Below are positions 22,471-33,931 of a stretch of DNA of 64,000 nt, piece by piece. Under the pieces are notes generated by a model. That model saw only the letters and a list, made by a program, of their open reading frames with translations, had not been told where the DNA came from and made no database searches. The translations under genes were made by a program, and so were the position numbers. This DNA is from Selaginella moellendorffii (lineage: Eukaryota; Streptophyta; Lycopodiopsida; Selaginellales; Selaginellaceae), in contig NW_003314296.1 in assembly GCF_000143415.4 (NCBI RefSeq), positions 1,401,858-1,465,857 on the forward strand. Direction: 5' to 3'. Within the stretch, counting starts at the first letter, position 1. Each line of letters starts with the position of its first letter.

Positions 22471-24240
22471 AAGGGGGTGCACTCTTATTCATGGGCCTTT
22501 TCCCTTTATATTTGAACCCCATGGACCGTCTCTCAAGTTGTTCCCTTTGGTTGCTTACAGATATTTAGTTTCAGTTGTTATGGACCCTTGGCTAGAAAGA
22601 CTAGCTTAAGCACATTGCAAAGTGTGGGGGATGCCCCCAGGGTTATAGTCAACAACTTAAATGTGTAGAAGACCTGTTATGGTATCAATGTGAGATCACT
22701 AGATGATCTTATAAATAAACAAGAATAAAGTCCTTGTTTGGTTAAATTTTTAGTTCAAAGTGTTGATTTAAACTATTAGTAATATTGTGATTTGGTCAAA
22801 GTGACAAAGTGAGAAGAACACTTAAGGGAAATGACTAGTGTCGATAAAATGGTATAATGAGTCCAAGAAAATAGTCTCTAGGAAAAACACATAAAAGGGT
22901 CACAAAGTTGGGCTGTGGATAAAGCCTACAACAAAAAATGTTAAAGAAACTTACTAGGGGTGAACACCCTTTAGACTTAGCAAAACAAAACATTTGTTAT
23001 AGAACTGAAAAAATATCTCGAAGATGGAAGTAGTGACTATATATTGCTTGGTGCAACAATAAAAGGATAGAAATAAAAGATTAGTAGCCAAAGATGGGCT
23101 ATAAGACTCATTGGAAGGGATTCAAATGACAAATTTAAGTGAGAAACACTAAGGTGTTAGATGTTAATAAATTATGGATTCCCAAATGCTTCAATTTGGC
23201 AAAAGTGAAAGCTCTAAGAGAAAGAGCGGCAAGGTAGTCAAATAATAAAGCTGTGGACAGCCTTAGCACAAATTATAATAACTAGAACTTAATGCTAAGG
23301 GTGGTATAAAACAGAAAAGAGGATGATAATGCCTTCAAGTAGAAAACTTCCTAAGATGGAAAAATGGAATTTGCATAATATGTGCAATGCAAAGTGTCAG
23401 AAACATCTAAAAAATTGACTTAGAGAAGTCAAAATTAAAAGTTCCAAAGCGCAATAATCATGTCGATAAAAGTTGAGACTACTCGAAAATGAGTAGTGGG
23501 ATTGAGATAGAGGAAGTGTCTGTAACAGGTTTAGCAAGAATTAAACCAATAAAAGAGAGATAACCACTACAAGTGGTCGAATAAATCTTTACTTTAGAGA
23601 GATTATACTCTTTAAAGGATGGGCAAGGCATAATGAGCCTTCAATGTCGAACCATTAATGAATATTAGCTTGGTGCTAAGGATGGAAAAGGTAATACTTG
23701 ATTCACTATCTATATTATACTTTTATCATATTCGATCTCGGACCCGGTCTCAAACCTCAAACTTGGTCTCAAACTCAATCTCTAACTTAGTCTTTAACTC
23801 AGTCTCTAACTCAATCCCAAACTCGGTTTTGAACTTGGTCTCAGAGTCAAGCTCGAACTTGGTCTCAGAGTTGGTCTCGGACTCGATCTCGAACTCAGTC
23901 TCATTCGATAAACTCTTTATTATTCACATTGTGGTTTCAAAAATCCTTTAACCTATGACACCTTAGGAAATTGATTCCTGACAAAGTGGAGCTAAAGTAT
24001 GTGCAAGTACAAATGAGAGAAGTGATGTCTCATAGCATTATGCTAATTGAAGAGTGTTATCAAGGTGGCTAGAGCAAGTGTATGCACAAGTCCTATTAGA
24101 TCTTGATGAAATGTTATCCACAACATGCCCAACTTGATTTATTTTGACATATTTAGTTTTGCACAAAGCAAAAGACTTCAAAAGTGAATACCAAATTGTA
24201 TAATTAACTCAAATACCCTTTAATAGAGATGGTGTAATTA
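22470..24240. repeat. Repeat region with LTR-like CTC-rich minisatellite at 23725-23985
   Basis: At 23725-23910 degenerate TCTCGGACTCGA/TCTCAAACTC units run for about 185 nt. They are followed by CTTTAACCTATGACACCTTAGG and ATTGATTCCTGACA, matching the end of the copy at 14.96 kb. The remainder is AT-rich without a supportable gene. Confidence 0.5.
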
Positions 24241-24960
24241 CTAATAAATATCACCACAGTCATTAGCATGTTCAATATATGCTTAAAGACATCTAGGAAA
24301 AGACTCCAATCCACAATTGAATGACTACACATAAACCATTGTACCATTGCAATCCCATGGGAAATTTAAGCATCATCCCAAAAATGATAGATGGTAATCA
24401 CCATAAAGTGATTAATCCAATAATATCTATCATCCTAGGATTTCCGTAGAAGAAATTTAGTAAAATGTGAAGATTGGTAGTAAAAGCAAGAGAAACTACA
24501 CCACACACCATAAAGGTTGCTATCAACTAAGTCTAATTGATCAACTCTAGCCACATAACATCAAATAATTACACTAATTATTACTCTAAAGTCATAGAAG
24601 GAGGAGAAGGTTGTAGGAGTATGTTGTTTTACTATGAAGATAAATAGAAAAAAAAAGCAAAGAGAAGAAATAAAAAGTTATAAAAATAATAGAGATCTAG
24701 ACAATGCAAAATTTAAATCTAAATAAAAAGCACAAATCCAAGCATTTTTCAGGAAGAATTATAATTACTCCTCACCTCTTCTAATGTGAGTGCATAAAAT
24801 ACAGAAATGAAATATAAAAATGTACATATTTGATTATAATTTATCTACAATAGGAAGTGGTTTGGATTGAAACCAATCGGGTAACTATTAAAATCCCATT
24901 ATGCTAATAATAGTATATGGCATCGTAGTTGTATATTTGGTAATTTCTACTTAATTAATT
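24240..24960 (+). repeat. Dispersed repeat, family with 48.3-49.5 and 60.7-61.8 kb
   Basis: It is similar over about 700 bp and in the same orientation to 48780-49460. Shared blocks include CATTGTACCATTGCA, GATAGATGGTAATCACCATA-like sequence, GTTGCTATCAACT, and GTTTGGATTGAAACCAAT near the right end. No coding capacity is visible. Confidence 0.6.
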
Positions 24961-26000
24961 TAACTTTAATATATTTTGGCTTTTTCCATTTTGAATATTT
25001 TTTTAATTTATTATTTATTGATCTCAATCATATAGATAGAGCTAGACAACTAAATATTTTTATTGAAAATTGAAGCTCACTTTATATAAGTTACTATTAT
25101 TTTTCTTATATTAGAGAATTATATTAAGAAAATAGGTTTATTGAAATATCTTTATTTTATTTTAGTTTCCTGAGAGAACAAAGCTACTATTAAGTAATAT
25201 TATTCTGTTTTTTTTCCACTTACTTAATACTTTACAAAAATCTGGGAACTCCTTAAAATATTAAAATTTACAGCTGATTTCTTAAGAACATTTTCTAGCA
25301 TAATGTCAAGAGCACAAAGTACAAAAGTGCTTAGCTCTAAAGTTCTCTTTAGTCATTTGCTCACAACCTCAAATACAGGAATGAATAGAAAATTTGATCA
25401 TTTATCCAAAACATAAATGTAGAAGTAAGAAAGCATTCTAGACTGATTTAAAATTAATAACTTGAAACATATACTATGAATGGGGTCAAAGTATACATTC
25501 TAAAACAGATAATAATTCATGGTAGGCTCTGTAAGATAGGATATTGAGATAGATCAACATCAGCAGAAGAACTACAGGAGTCACTTGAACATTTGCTCAA
25601 TTCACCTCTACAATTAAATCTTGGATCTAAAATCCCCTCACTTCACAGAGGATGCCGAAACCCGGCACATTTGCACTCAGGTAAGAAACGCTTGCCGGGG
25701 CGTGATCACAAGAACAATACACGTATTAAGACACGTGATGAGATCGGCATTTATGAGGACCTAACCTAACAAGCTCGGCTAAAAGGGCTGCCATAAATCC
25801 AGCATGTGAAAGCATTGTTTGTTTGTCAAGGAAACTTTCTCTGCTTTCTTTGTCTCGCTGCTGGGCTTAGCTGGCTGGCAACCAAAGATCGGAATTGACC
25901 TTTTGTTCTTTCTTGAAAGGGGGATTGCATTTGCCTTTAAACGGCTAGATTGCCATTGGATAACGAGTGTGTGGTTGGGTTGGCCCATCTCTCATATATT
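24960..26000. other. AT-rich intergenic sequence, nothing recognisable
   Basis: No domain, RNA gene or clear repeat identified. Short open frames lack family features. Confidence 0.5.
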
Positions 26001-27488
26001 CTCCACCATTTTTTCTTTCTTCTTTATTCTATAATTTTATTTTATTTTGTTTGATTTGTCACAGTTTTATGCCTCTGCGAAACCCAAACCCCCACATTCC
26101 TGTTGACAGAGCGATAAGGTTTGTGTGATCCACGTTTCCCAGCACCGACTAAACAAATTCGAGGTACGGAAACGCGGACAGTACGAACTGGTGGTACGGA
26201 GATCTTCTAGAGATAATTTGAAAAAAAAAAGGAGAAAAAAACTAGAAAATTAAAAAGATGATGATTTAGACAACAGTGACCTGGCTTGACTTTGAGGATG
26301 TAAGTGGGACCAAGGTTTTGCCCTTTGCTTTGGAGACCAACGGGCTAACATCCATCCATTTATTTCTAGAATGAGCGCTGGCTTAAAGAGTAGCTTGCCG
26401 TGTCCTTTATAAACTTTGCTTACTCGCCAGAGGATTTCACTAAACAAATCCCGGCCTTTTAGTCTAATCAACCTCTCGATCCATCCAATGGGCAGGCGGA
26501 ATCTAGCGGCATCTTTTCCGCTTTGCGGACAGGGCGATGGAGAATTGAAGAAACCAGCAGTCAGGTCAATCAATCAATCAACAATTAGAAAGATCTCAAG
26601 AAACTAAAAACTAAGCGGAGATATCATGGACAATTGGGAGAGAGGGAATGGCGAGACCAGCCATGAAAACAAATCCGCCAGCTTAAACTATTCGTTCTGG
26701 GGATTTGCCTAGAGCACAGAAACAAGCACTTGTTTACACGCAACACAAGCCACAGGCTCTCTCTCTCGATCTCGATCCAGCAGCACAAAGAAATCTCCAG
26801 CGAAAAATCTTCTCACTGTTGATAGGAGCTGCTGCCCAATGTTAGCGAGCGCTTGCTGCTGAGATCAATTATAAACAAAGGCCTGGGATTTGTGCGTGTG
26901 TGTGTGTGATTGTTTAAAGTATCAACCAGTTTATACTTATACAGAAGGTAGTATACACTCGAGTCTACTGCTTGGCTGCAAATCCAAATCCCCTCGATGC
27001 AGAGAGGAAGAGCTTCACTTTTTGGCTTGCTGAAATTCCTCTGCCCATTGTGACTTGCATGCTTAAATAGAAGAAGAAAAAAAAAAAAAAAAAAATTGGA
27101 GAAAAGTACTGTAGTTTGTTGATTGGCTGCTGTTGTTGATGCTGTTGGTTGTCTCTCTGTGTACATATTACATAGGCCTAAGAATTTCTGTGAGGAAAAA
27201 GCTGAGAAGAGAAAAGAGAGCTCCCTCCACCCATGAGATCAAGATGATGGAGTCACCACAAAATGGTAATGAAACAAAGAGAGGGTAAACAGTTGATGGA
27301 GAACACAAGATTACAGAAGAGGACTACAGAAGAGGAGGGAGAGAGAGAGAGAACAGAGATTTTAAACAAAATTTTGGAGTTGGAGGAGATGAAAATGGAG
27401 GTGTTAAAAATGGAGGAAGTGAGAGGAGTGATGGAAGTAAGAAATAAAAGAGAGAGAGGGAGGGGGAGACAGAGAGAGAGAGAGGGGG
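26001..27488 (-). other. Probable 3' UTR and downstream region of ZF-HD gene
   Basis: It contains a (GT)n microsatellite near 26893, an A run at 27070-27095 and a purine-rich GAGAGA stretch (27338-27485) just after the stop codon. No coding region is supported. Confidence 0.4.
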
Positions 27489-28328
27489 TTAGGTGGGATC
27501 ATGAGGAGCATCTGTAGGTGACAACCTCTTGTTACCAAAAGTGTGCTTGTTATTGTGCATCCACACCTTGAGGACGTGCCGCTTGACGCCCGTGTCGGCG
27601 CAAAACTGCGCCACCTCCGCCTCGTCGTGCTTCTGGATCCGCCACCCCAGCTTCTCCGACAGCACAAACATCCGCTCCTTCTGCTCGTTGGTGAACTTCG
27701 TCCGGAACCTCTTCTTGAGCGGCTGGCCACCGCCACCACCGCCGCCGCCGCCACCGCCAAAGTCCGCCAGCCGCTTACCGCCGCCGTGCCGCGCGGTACC
27801 GCCCGGCGTGCCGCCCGCGGTGCCGTCGTCCTCCTTGCACAGGTCGCAGATTGGCTTCTCGCCCTCCACCTCGCGGCGGTGGAAGTTGCGGTGGCAGTCG
27901 CAAGCGCCGCAGCGCATGGAGCTCTCGTCCTCCTTGTTGGGCATGAACTCACCGCAGCCGTCTAGGGCATGGCCGCCGATCCCCGCGGCGTGGTTCTTGA
28001 GGCACTCGCGGTAGCGCACCGCCTTCTTGGTACCGTCGGGCTTGAGCAGCGCCAAATCTTTGCCGGGGTCGATCGATGCCGCTGCCGTGTTGCCGTTGTT
28101 GGATGCCGCCGCGGCCGCTGCCACTGCCGCGGAGGAGAGCTTGGCGAGATTTTGTTGCTGTTGCTGCTGCTGCTGCTGCTTGGCGGTGGGGGTGGAGGAA
28201 TCGTGGGCGGCGGCTGCCGCGGCGGCCGCGGCCATTGCCCCCGCGACGAAGCTCGGCGGCATGGGAATGGTGAGATCCGGGCGGATGCTGTTAGCGCTGC
28301 TGCTGTTGTCGTGCCCGCTCAAATCCAT
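27489..28328 (-). CDS. ZHD: Zinc-finger homeodomain (ZF-HD/ZHD) transcription factor
   Basis: Plant-specific nuclear transcription factor: the zinc-finger domain mediates dimerisation and the homeodomain binds ATTA-type sites. It is a single exon of 279 residues, as usual for the family. Residues about 104-155 are the ZF-HD dimerisation domain: [26 protein letters not shown], then [14 protein letters not shown] with the spaced Cys/His ligands. Residues about 204-265 are the homeodomain, from [16 protein letters not shown] to [20 protein letters not shown]; the recognition helix keeps WMHNNK in place of the classic WFQNRR. The N-terminal third is Ala- and Gln-rich, and an 11-Gly run precedes the homeodomain. 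The ATG heads the ORF and is preceded by a GC-rich leader. Confidence 0.96.
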   Translation of the reverse strand: MDLSGHDNSSSANSIRPDLTIPMPPSFVAGAMAAAAAAAAAHDSSTPTAKQQQQQQQQQNLAKLSSAAVAAAAAASNNGNTAAASIDPGKDLALLKPDGTKKAVRYRECLKNHAAGIGGHALDGCGEFMPNKEDESSMRCGACDCHRNFHRREVEGEKPICDLCKEDDGTAGGTPGGTARHGGGKRLADFGGGGGGGGGGGQPLKKRFRTKFTNEQKERMFVLSEKLGWRIQKHDEAEVAQFCADTGVKRHVLKVWMHNNKHTFGNKRLSPTDAPHDPT

Positions 28329-29530
28329 CCGATGGATGCTTGCCTCCGGGAGATGTCTATCTATCGCGATGGAAGATTTCTTCCTTCGTCCTCTTCCCTC
28401 TCGAAATATCCCTTGTGTGTTCTTCCCCTCTCTCTCACAGGTGGAAGAAACCCTGCCTGCCTTCCAGACGGCCCTGAAACCCCCCCGGAGAGCTAGCGGA
28501 CGAATGCCGCGCGGATTTCTTCCTCCTTACGGCGAGATGGATGAGGATTTCCTGTGGCAGCAGCAGCCGCAATGGAATGGAATGGTAGAGGAAGAACAAG
28601 CAAGAGAGGGAAATTTTTGCCGGAGGAGATAGAATCGTCGGCCCGGTGCGGCGGAGCGTCGTCACGAATTGAATCGAAGCGATGGAGGAGTGGAGCGAGC
28701 AGCGCCTGGGATTCCCTCCTCCTCGCTCATCCACGCGCGGCGCAGCGAATTCGGCCGCGGCCGCTGCTGCGCGAGAGGAGCAATCGCCGCCCGGGCGCCA
28801 TACAGCCCTGCCAAGCGCTCCAGCGAGAGAGAGCGAGGGAATCGAAGGAGAATAGGGATTGAGGGGGGGATTGAGGAGGGAAGAAACGAAGGAGAGAAAA
28901 TGAATGGATGAAGAACAACGAGAAGAAGATGGAGGAGGAGGAGGAGGTTACTTAAAAGTGCTTAAACACATGGCTTTGTTACGCCTAACTAACCCGGTTA
29001 TAACACGAGGGGGTTTAAAGTAAACGGAGGGGGATTAGGACACAAACACTCCGTCAGTCTGACGGCGGGCAAAGCCGTCGCTGTTGGTAATCAAGACAAG
29101 CAGCATATTCCTCCTGCCAACCACGTGTCGGTGTTTTAGTGGGTGAGTTGTCTGTATACGTGGCAGAATGTGGCATTGCCACGTCGTGGAATCCAAAGCG
29201 TTGGGCTCTTTGTTTTGGGCAAATGTGACGGCTCGCACGGAGAATTGGTTTCTAGGTCACAGACATCTCACGTCCAGGCAAACTAGTGGAATTGTGGCAA
29301 TGGGGTTGGAGTTATAAATTACTATGACATATGTAAAGGAATCTCCTTAGATGCGTTCAAATAAGATTTTATGCAAAATTCCTTCATGTTAGAGCATGGG
29401 ATCAATTCTCTATGCTATGCAACTATACACGACTTAAAGTTCGTCAAGGAAATTTGAATGTTGGCTAGCTGATCCTAGACTTTGATACCAAAATAAAAAA
29501 CATATAAAGTTCTCTAATCTATAATTTTTC
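28329..29530. promoter_or_regulatory. ZF-HD leader/promoter with G-box-like inverted repeat
   Basis: GC-rich 5' leader (28329 to about 28915) and promoter. At 29121-29129 there is CCACGTGTC, and at 29158-29184 the inverted repeat ACGTGGCA...TGCCACGT, both containing the ACGT core bound by plant bZIP/bHLH factors. From 29280 onward the DNA becomes AT-rich and I see nothing specific. Roles are inferred from motif only. Confidence 0.4.
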
Positions 29531-30412
29531 TTATTTAATTTCTGAAATCCATATACAAGTTTGATTATCTGTATCATACACAACTATGTGACCTGTGTTT
29601 TCTATACAAAGTGAAAACATAACCCATTCATTTTTCCAATATATACTTTTAGACCATATAACATTTAGATATTTATCATATACAGCTAAATTGCCATCTT
29701 TTCTTATTTGAAAGAAACATCCAACACCTTTTCTATTAGTTTTTGTATTCCAAATTACTAGTTTCCCATAATAAAGAACTAAGTTACAATCGAATTGCAT
29801 ATATAAAATATATAGCTGATTTGAAGATAATAAAAAAGCCCCACTTACAAGCATTGAAAAATAAGAAAGTAATGGCCCACTTTTAATACAAGTTTTATAA
29901 ATAGGACAATCATAAGCATCAAGTTCCAAATGATAAATGCTATTTATATTTTGAACTGGGAGTTGAATATTTTCATATGTTTCTATGGTGTAAGATATTG
30001 AGTAACGCTCATCTATATACTCAACAGATTTATAAGTGACAAAATCATTTAGAACATGGTCATTTAGAAGTTTCATAAATTCTTCTCTTAAAAATTTACC
30101 ATTATTAGATAAATGAAGATTAGGAATAAGGCTACATAATACTTTAAAGTAAATAAAAGCACTTTGTACATCAAAAGCCTCTATTGTGACCATTATATCT
30201 TTATTTTTACCATGTATTACCTTTGAATATGAAAATCCTATAAAAGTTTCTTTTCTTTCACCTGCTTTTGAAATAAGTTCTAAAACAATTGGAATAATAA
30301 CATTTTGCCTAAAATCTATTGTTATTGTACCTTCCGGCTTTTCATAATATTTACTTAAACATAAGCAATATGAAATAAGAAAAGGAGAAATTATTTTTAA
30401 TATGCTATACAT
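29531..30412 (-). CDS. GNA-type (bulb) lectin domain protein with unrecognised N-terminal domain
   Basis: A single-exon frame of 293 residues. Residues about 180-293 form a beta-prism II (GNA-type, mannose-binding) lectin domain: LLSYFSMLVSGAFLLSS, the intact QxDxNxVxY site MQFDCNLVLY, then VIWNTKTNRKGVGCFFQI, a second site partly altered (RKDGNLAVYD), WSKSIYW, and a third degenerate site (ENTGHIVVYD). The first 20 residues are hydrophobic and could be a signal peptide (MYSILKIISPFLISYCLCL). Residues about 30-170 match no family I know. Known GNA lectins bind mannose-type glycans in defence or storage; the role here is open. Base composition is far more AT-rich than in neighbouring genes, so it may be a young, transferred or weakly constrained gene. 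Confidence 0.7.
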   Translation of the reverse strand: MYSILKIISPFLISYCLCLSKYYEKPEGTITIDFRQNVIIPIVLELISKAGERKETFIGFSYSKVIHGKNKDIMVTIEAFDVQSAFIYFKVLCSLIPNLHLSNNGKFLREEFMKLLNDHVLNDFVTYKSVEYIDERYSISYTIETYENIQLPVQNINSIYHLELDAYDCPIYKTCIKSGPLLSYFSMLVSGAFLLSSNQLYILYMQFDCNLVLYYGKLVIWNTKTNRKGVGCFFQIRKDGNLAVYDKYLNVIWSKSIYWKNEWVMFSLCIENTGHIVVYDTDNQTCIWISEIK

Positions 30413-30759
30413 TTAACTGCTAAATTCCTCAACCTAGTTTAATAAGTGCTTCAAGTTTCTTGTCAGCTGACACATGTGTAGAAACTAGAAACAGCTACAT
30501 TAATATAATAAACACAATGCATATATATATATATATATATAAAACATGTATTATATTTTGGCAAGCAATAGCACATAGTGCTAAATGTTACAATTTCTTT
30601 AGTTATTAGATTATTATTAAAAATTATTTGTAATAGTTTTCCTATTGCTTCTTTATTTAATAATGGCATAAAATCTAATATATTTAATTTTGAACCCAAT
30701 ATAGGGCAATGATCTCAATTGGATGGCATTGGATCTAATGAGAGGATGTGTTAGTTCGA
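30413..30759. other. AT-rich divergent spacer with (TA)n microsatellite
   Basis: It separates the lectin gene (minus) and the PPR gene (plus). A TA dinucleotide run lies near 30521-30542. It presumably holds both promoters; no motif can be named with confidence. Confidence 0.5.
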
Positions 30760-32682
30760 ATGGTCCATGGGAGAACTCACATCTCCCCCCACTTCCTTGC
30801 CAGCATCTCCCAGCTCCTGAAAGACGATCTCGCCCAGCAGCTCAAGAAATGCACCGATCTCAACACTGGGAAGCTCCTCCACGCCCGGGTCCTCTCCTGC
30901 GGCCTCTCCCAGCATCGCATCCTCGCCCATCTCTTGATCCAAATGTATACCCGCCTCGAAACCAATCTCGACTCCGCCACGCGCGTCTTCGATCAGCTCC
31001 TGGTGAAGGACTGCGTCTCTTGCTCCGTGATCATGACCGCCCACATCCAGCACCGGCAATTGGATCAAGCCGCGGCGATCTTCCACGGTAGCCCCGAACG
31101 AGACGTTGTTTGCTGGAATGGAATGATCGCAGCGTTTGGGCAAAGCTCTCACGCCGCCACAGCGATCCAGTTCTTTCACAGGATGCCACAATGGAACACC
31201 GTTTCATGGAACTCTCTCGTTGCAGCATATGCCCGAACTGGGCATCTTGTGGAATCTAAATCCACGTTCGATTCCTGCCAACATAGAGACATCGTGACAT
31301 GGATCAACATGCTAACTTCATACAGTACACATGGAAAGTTGGCGGAAGCACGTGCCGTGTTCGATTACATGCCGGAGTGGACGGTGATAGCGTGGAACTC
31401 AATCTTTACAGCGTATGCCCATGAAGGGTATCTTGTTGCAGCTAAAGGGGTCTTTGATGAGATGCCAGAAAAGAGCCTTGCATCGATCAACGCGATGATA
31501 AATGCCTACGCTCAAAAGTCCCAGCTCCAGGAGGCGCGTGCCATGTTTGAGAAGCTTTCGGCGTGGGATATCCTCTCGTGGACGACACTGCTCCAGGCAT
31601 ATGCCGAGAACGGGAATATCCCCGAGGCAGAGGAGATATACTCGAGAATGCCGGAGCAGGACGTGGTCTCCTGGACTGCAATGGTGGCGGTGTACGCTCA
31701 ATCGGGGCAATTGGATCAAGCGAAATTACTCTTTGATCGAATGCCACGAAGAAACGAGGTGTCGTGGTGTGCAATTCTCGCTGGTTTTGGTGGAAATCTC
31801 CACACTGCCGAGGCGAAGGGGTTCTTTGATCGGATGCCACTCCACTCCCCAGTGGCTTGCAACACCATGGTGTATAGCTTTGCGCAAAACGGCTGCCTCA
31901 CTCAAGCAGTGGATCTGTTTGTGAATGTGAGTGATCACAATGTTGTGTCGTGGAATATGATCATCACAGCGTTTGCAAACAAGCGCGAGATCGATCGAGC
32001 TAAGCACCTGTTTGATCGCATGCCCGGATGGAACTCGGCATCGTGGAGCACCCTCACAGCTGCATATGCCCAAACTGGCGATCTTGTTTCTGCGAGAAAG
32101 ATCTTTGAGACAATGCCCGAGCATTGTGCTTTCTCGTGGAACACGATCATTGCCGGGTATGCCCAATCCGGGCAGCTTGTTAACGCAAAGTCTGCCTTCG
32201 ATGCCATGCCCGAGAAGGATCTGATAACCTGGAACGCGATGTTGGACGGCTACTCGGAGAATGGTTGTGGGCAACAAGCCATGGATCATTTCAACTCACT
32301 CCAGCTCGAGGGAGTGATCCCAAACGAGATCTCGTTCCTGGCGGTTTTGATCGCGTGTAGTCACATTGGCGAGCTCCATCAAGCTTGGGAGAAGTTTGCG
32401 TCGATGACTTCAGACTATGGCTTACAACCCGTGAGAGAACACTACTCCTGCATCGTTGACAGCCTTGGGCGGTCGGGACGGCTGCTCGAAGCAGAGGAAC
32501 TGATCAGGAATATGCCGTTTTCGCCGGACATAGCGATCTGGAACTGCTTGCTCAGTGCCTCGAAGCTATACCAAGATGTGGCTCGAGGAAGAGTGGCGGC
32601 CGAGAATCTTATAGACATTGATCCTGATGAACCTGTAGCGTATGTTATGCTTTCAAAACTTTATGACTCTTTGTTCTTATAA
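30760..32682 (+). CDS. PLS-class pentatricopeptide repeat protein, truncated before the E domain
   Basis: PPR proteins bind organelle RNA one base per repeat and act in editing, splicing or stabilisation in chloroplasts or mitochondria. This uninterrupted frame gives 640 residues from the ATG at 30760; an in-frame TGA at 30739 precedes it. Nearly the whole protein is tandem degenerate 31-36-residue repeats with VSWNxMxxAYAQxG and AxxxFDxMPE signatures, such as VVSWTAMVAVYAQSGQLDQA and LITWNAMLDGYSENG. Short S-type repeats dominate, followed by the C-terminal L2/S2-like LEGVIPNEISFLAVLIACSH, YSCIVDSLGRSGRLLEAEEL and AIWNCLLSAS. The frame stops at VAYVMLSKLYDSLFL, where E-class proteins normally enter the E/DYW domains. 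It therefore has no editing deaminase of its own. The target organelle is not evident. Confidence 0.9.
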   Translation: MVHGRTHISPHFLASISQLLKDDLAQQLKKCTDLNTGKLLHARVLSCGLSQHRILAHLLIQMYTRLETNLDSATRVFDQLLVKDCVSCSVIMTAHIQHRQLDQAAAIFHGSPERDVVCWNGMIAAFGQSSHAATAIQFFHRMPQWNTVSWNSLVAAYARTGHLVESKSTFDSCQHRDIVTWINMLTSYSTHGKLAEARAVFDYMPEWTVIAWNSIFTAYAHEGYLVAAKGVFDEMPEKSLASINAMINAYAQKSQLQEARAMFEKLSAWDILSWTTLLQAYAENGNIPEAEEIYSRMPEQDVVSWTAMVAVYAQSGQLDQAKLLFDRMPRRNEVSWCAILAGFGGNLHTAEAKGFFDRMPLHSPVACNTMVYSFAQNGCLTQAVDLFVNVSDHNVVSWNMIITAFANKREIDRAKHLFDRMPGWNSASWSTLTAAYAQTGDLVSARKIFETMPEHCAFSWNTIIAGYAQSGQLVNAKSAFDAMPEKDLITWNAMLDGYSENGCGQQAMDHFNSLQLEGVIPNEISFLAVLIACSHIGELHQAWEKFASMTSDYGLQPVREHYSCIVDSLGRSGRLLEAEELIRNMPFSPDIAIWNCLLSASKLYQDVARGRVAAENLIDIDPDEPVAYVMLSKLYDSLFL

Positions 32683-33931
32683 TGCTTGAAGCCATGGCTT
32701 ACGTAAATTACAAACTTGTGACAGGAATGTTGGGCTTGATGCTCGATCTTGGTGGCTCCAAGGACCACACTACAACCTTGAACTCCTCCTCGCCAGTGGC
32801 CAAGAGGAACACCCCTCGACAAGCACCCCCAATATCTAGTATGGGATCTCCTCCCACTGTTTGACAAAAGGGAATCCCAACGTAGAGCTTTCTAAGCTTT
32901 ATGGAGCGAGCGAGCTTGAGGCGCTTGTCTTGGGAAACGGCGCACAGGCAGCTGCAGCATGGTAGCGCATCGTCTTGATACAATTCTTCCCAGGGAAGAA
33001 TCTAGGTTGGCGACGTCTACACCTTCACTCGCGGCCATGCGGAATGGTGTCAATGCAACAGTGTTGAGCGCTCTGAGATTTTTCTAGAGCACCCTGTACT
33101 CGTACAAACACGTTGGCTTGTATGAGTTTGATGTGGCGAGCAACACGATCAGGATCTGGGTCTCCATCTCAGTCCGTCTGCGTGGCGAGCTGGAGCGAAA
33201 AGCTTTACATGGATGGCGTATGTTTGTACCTAAGGAGATTTTTGCAAAGACGGGTGTTGAGATTGCTGTGGTGCAACATGTTGGATCTCCACTTTTATAG
33301 TCAGAAATTTAGACGTTACAAATTTTCATATGAATAAATGTGTAAAAAAGAATATATAAAATAATTTGTTACGAGCATAGTGTTTATTAATCTAATTGAT
33401 CAAATGGAAGTTTATAATTTATAAACACAAGATTAATCTTATTGAATATAGAATATACTAGGAAGTGTTTAGGAAAGTTTATAAATTATAAATACAAAAT
33501 TAATTTAAATGAATAACAACCGTTAGATGATAGAATATCCTAGCATATCTAAGCATATTTTAAGGGACTCACAGGTTTGCTTAAGCAAACAAACAAAAAC
33601 ATTAAATAGAGATCAAGCTAAAATTAAAAGCCTTGAATTATCTTTATTGTGCACTAAAACTGTAAGGCCAAAAATGAAAAACGTTAATTTATAAAAAGTA
33701 AAAGTTGGATTCCCATCAGAATTACTAATTGTCTCCTTAATCCAGTTGTGTTAATTAGAGAAAAAGTAATCTAAATAAAATATTGCTAAACAGAAAATCC
33801 TGTAAAGCATCTGAGATATTCCGCTATCTATGGCAGCATAAACCCTAGAAAAAGGCGAAAGGGATCCACCAGGTAAGCATACGCTTGCGCGATCGATCAC
33901 TCGCCTGGCCCGCAGCAATGCGGCAGCAGCA
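32683..33931. other. Intergenic region with second copy of the GGTTTGCTTAAGCAAAC repeat
   Basis: The region 32700-33300 is GC-richer and holds short open frames on both strands (for example minus 32983-32708 and plus 33118-33300) that I cannot assign; a decayed gene is possible. 33385-33600 is the second copy of the dispersed repeat at 8310-8500, ending in GGTTTGCTTAAGCAAAC. 33600-33900 is AT-rich and probably the promoter of the next gene. Confidence 0.5.

Noticed and set aside
27404-28632. Long GC-rich frames overlapping the ZF-HD gene on both strands
   Set aside because: Shadows of a GC-rich, low-complexity coding exon; only the 279-residue frame has the zinc-finger and homeodomain motifs.
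33113-33337. Short plus-strand frame (YEFDVASNTIRIW...) as a gene
   Set aside because: No start context, no family recognised, isolated among broken frames; left as unassigned.
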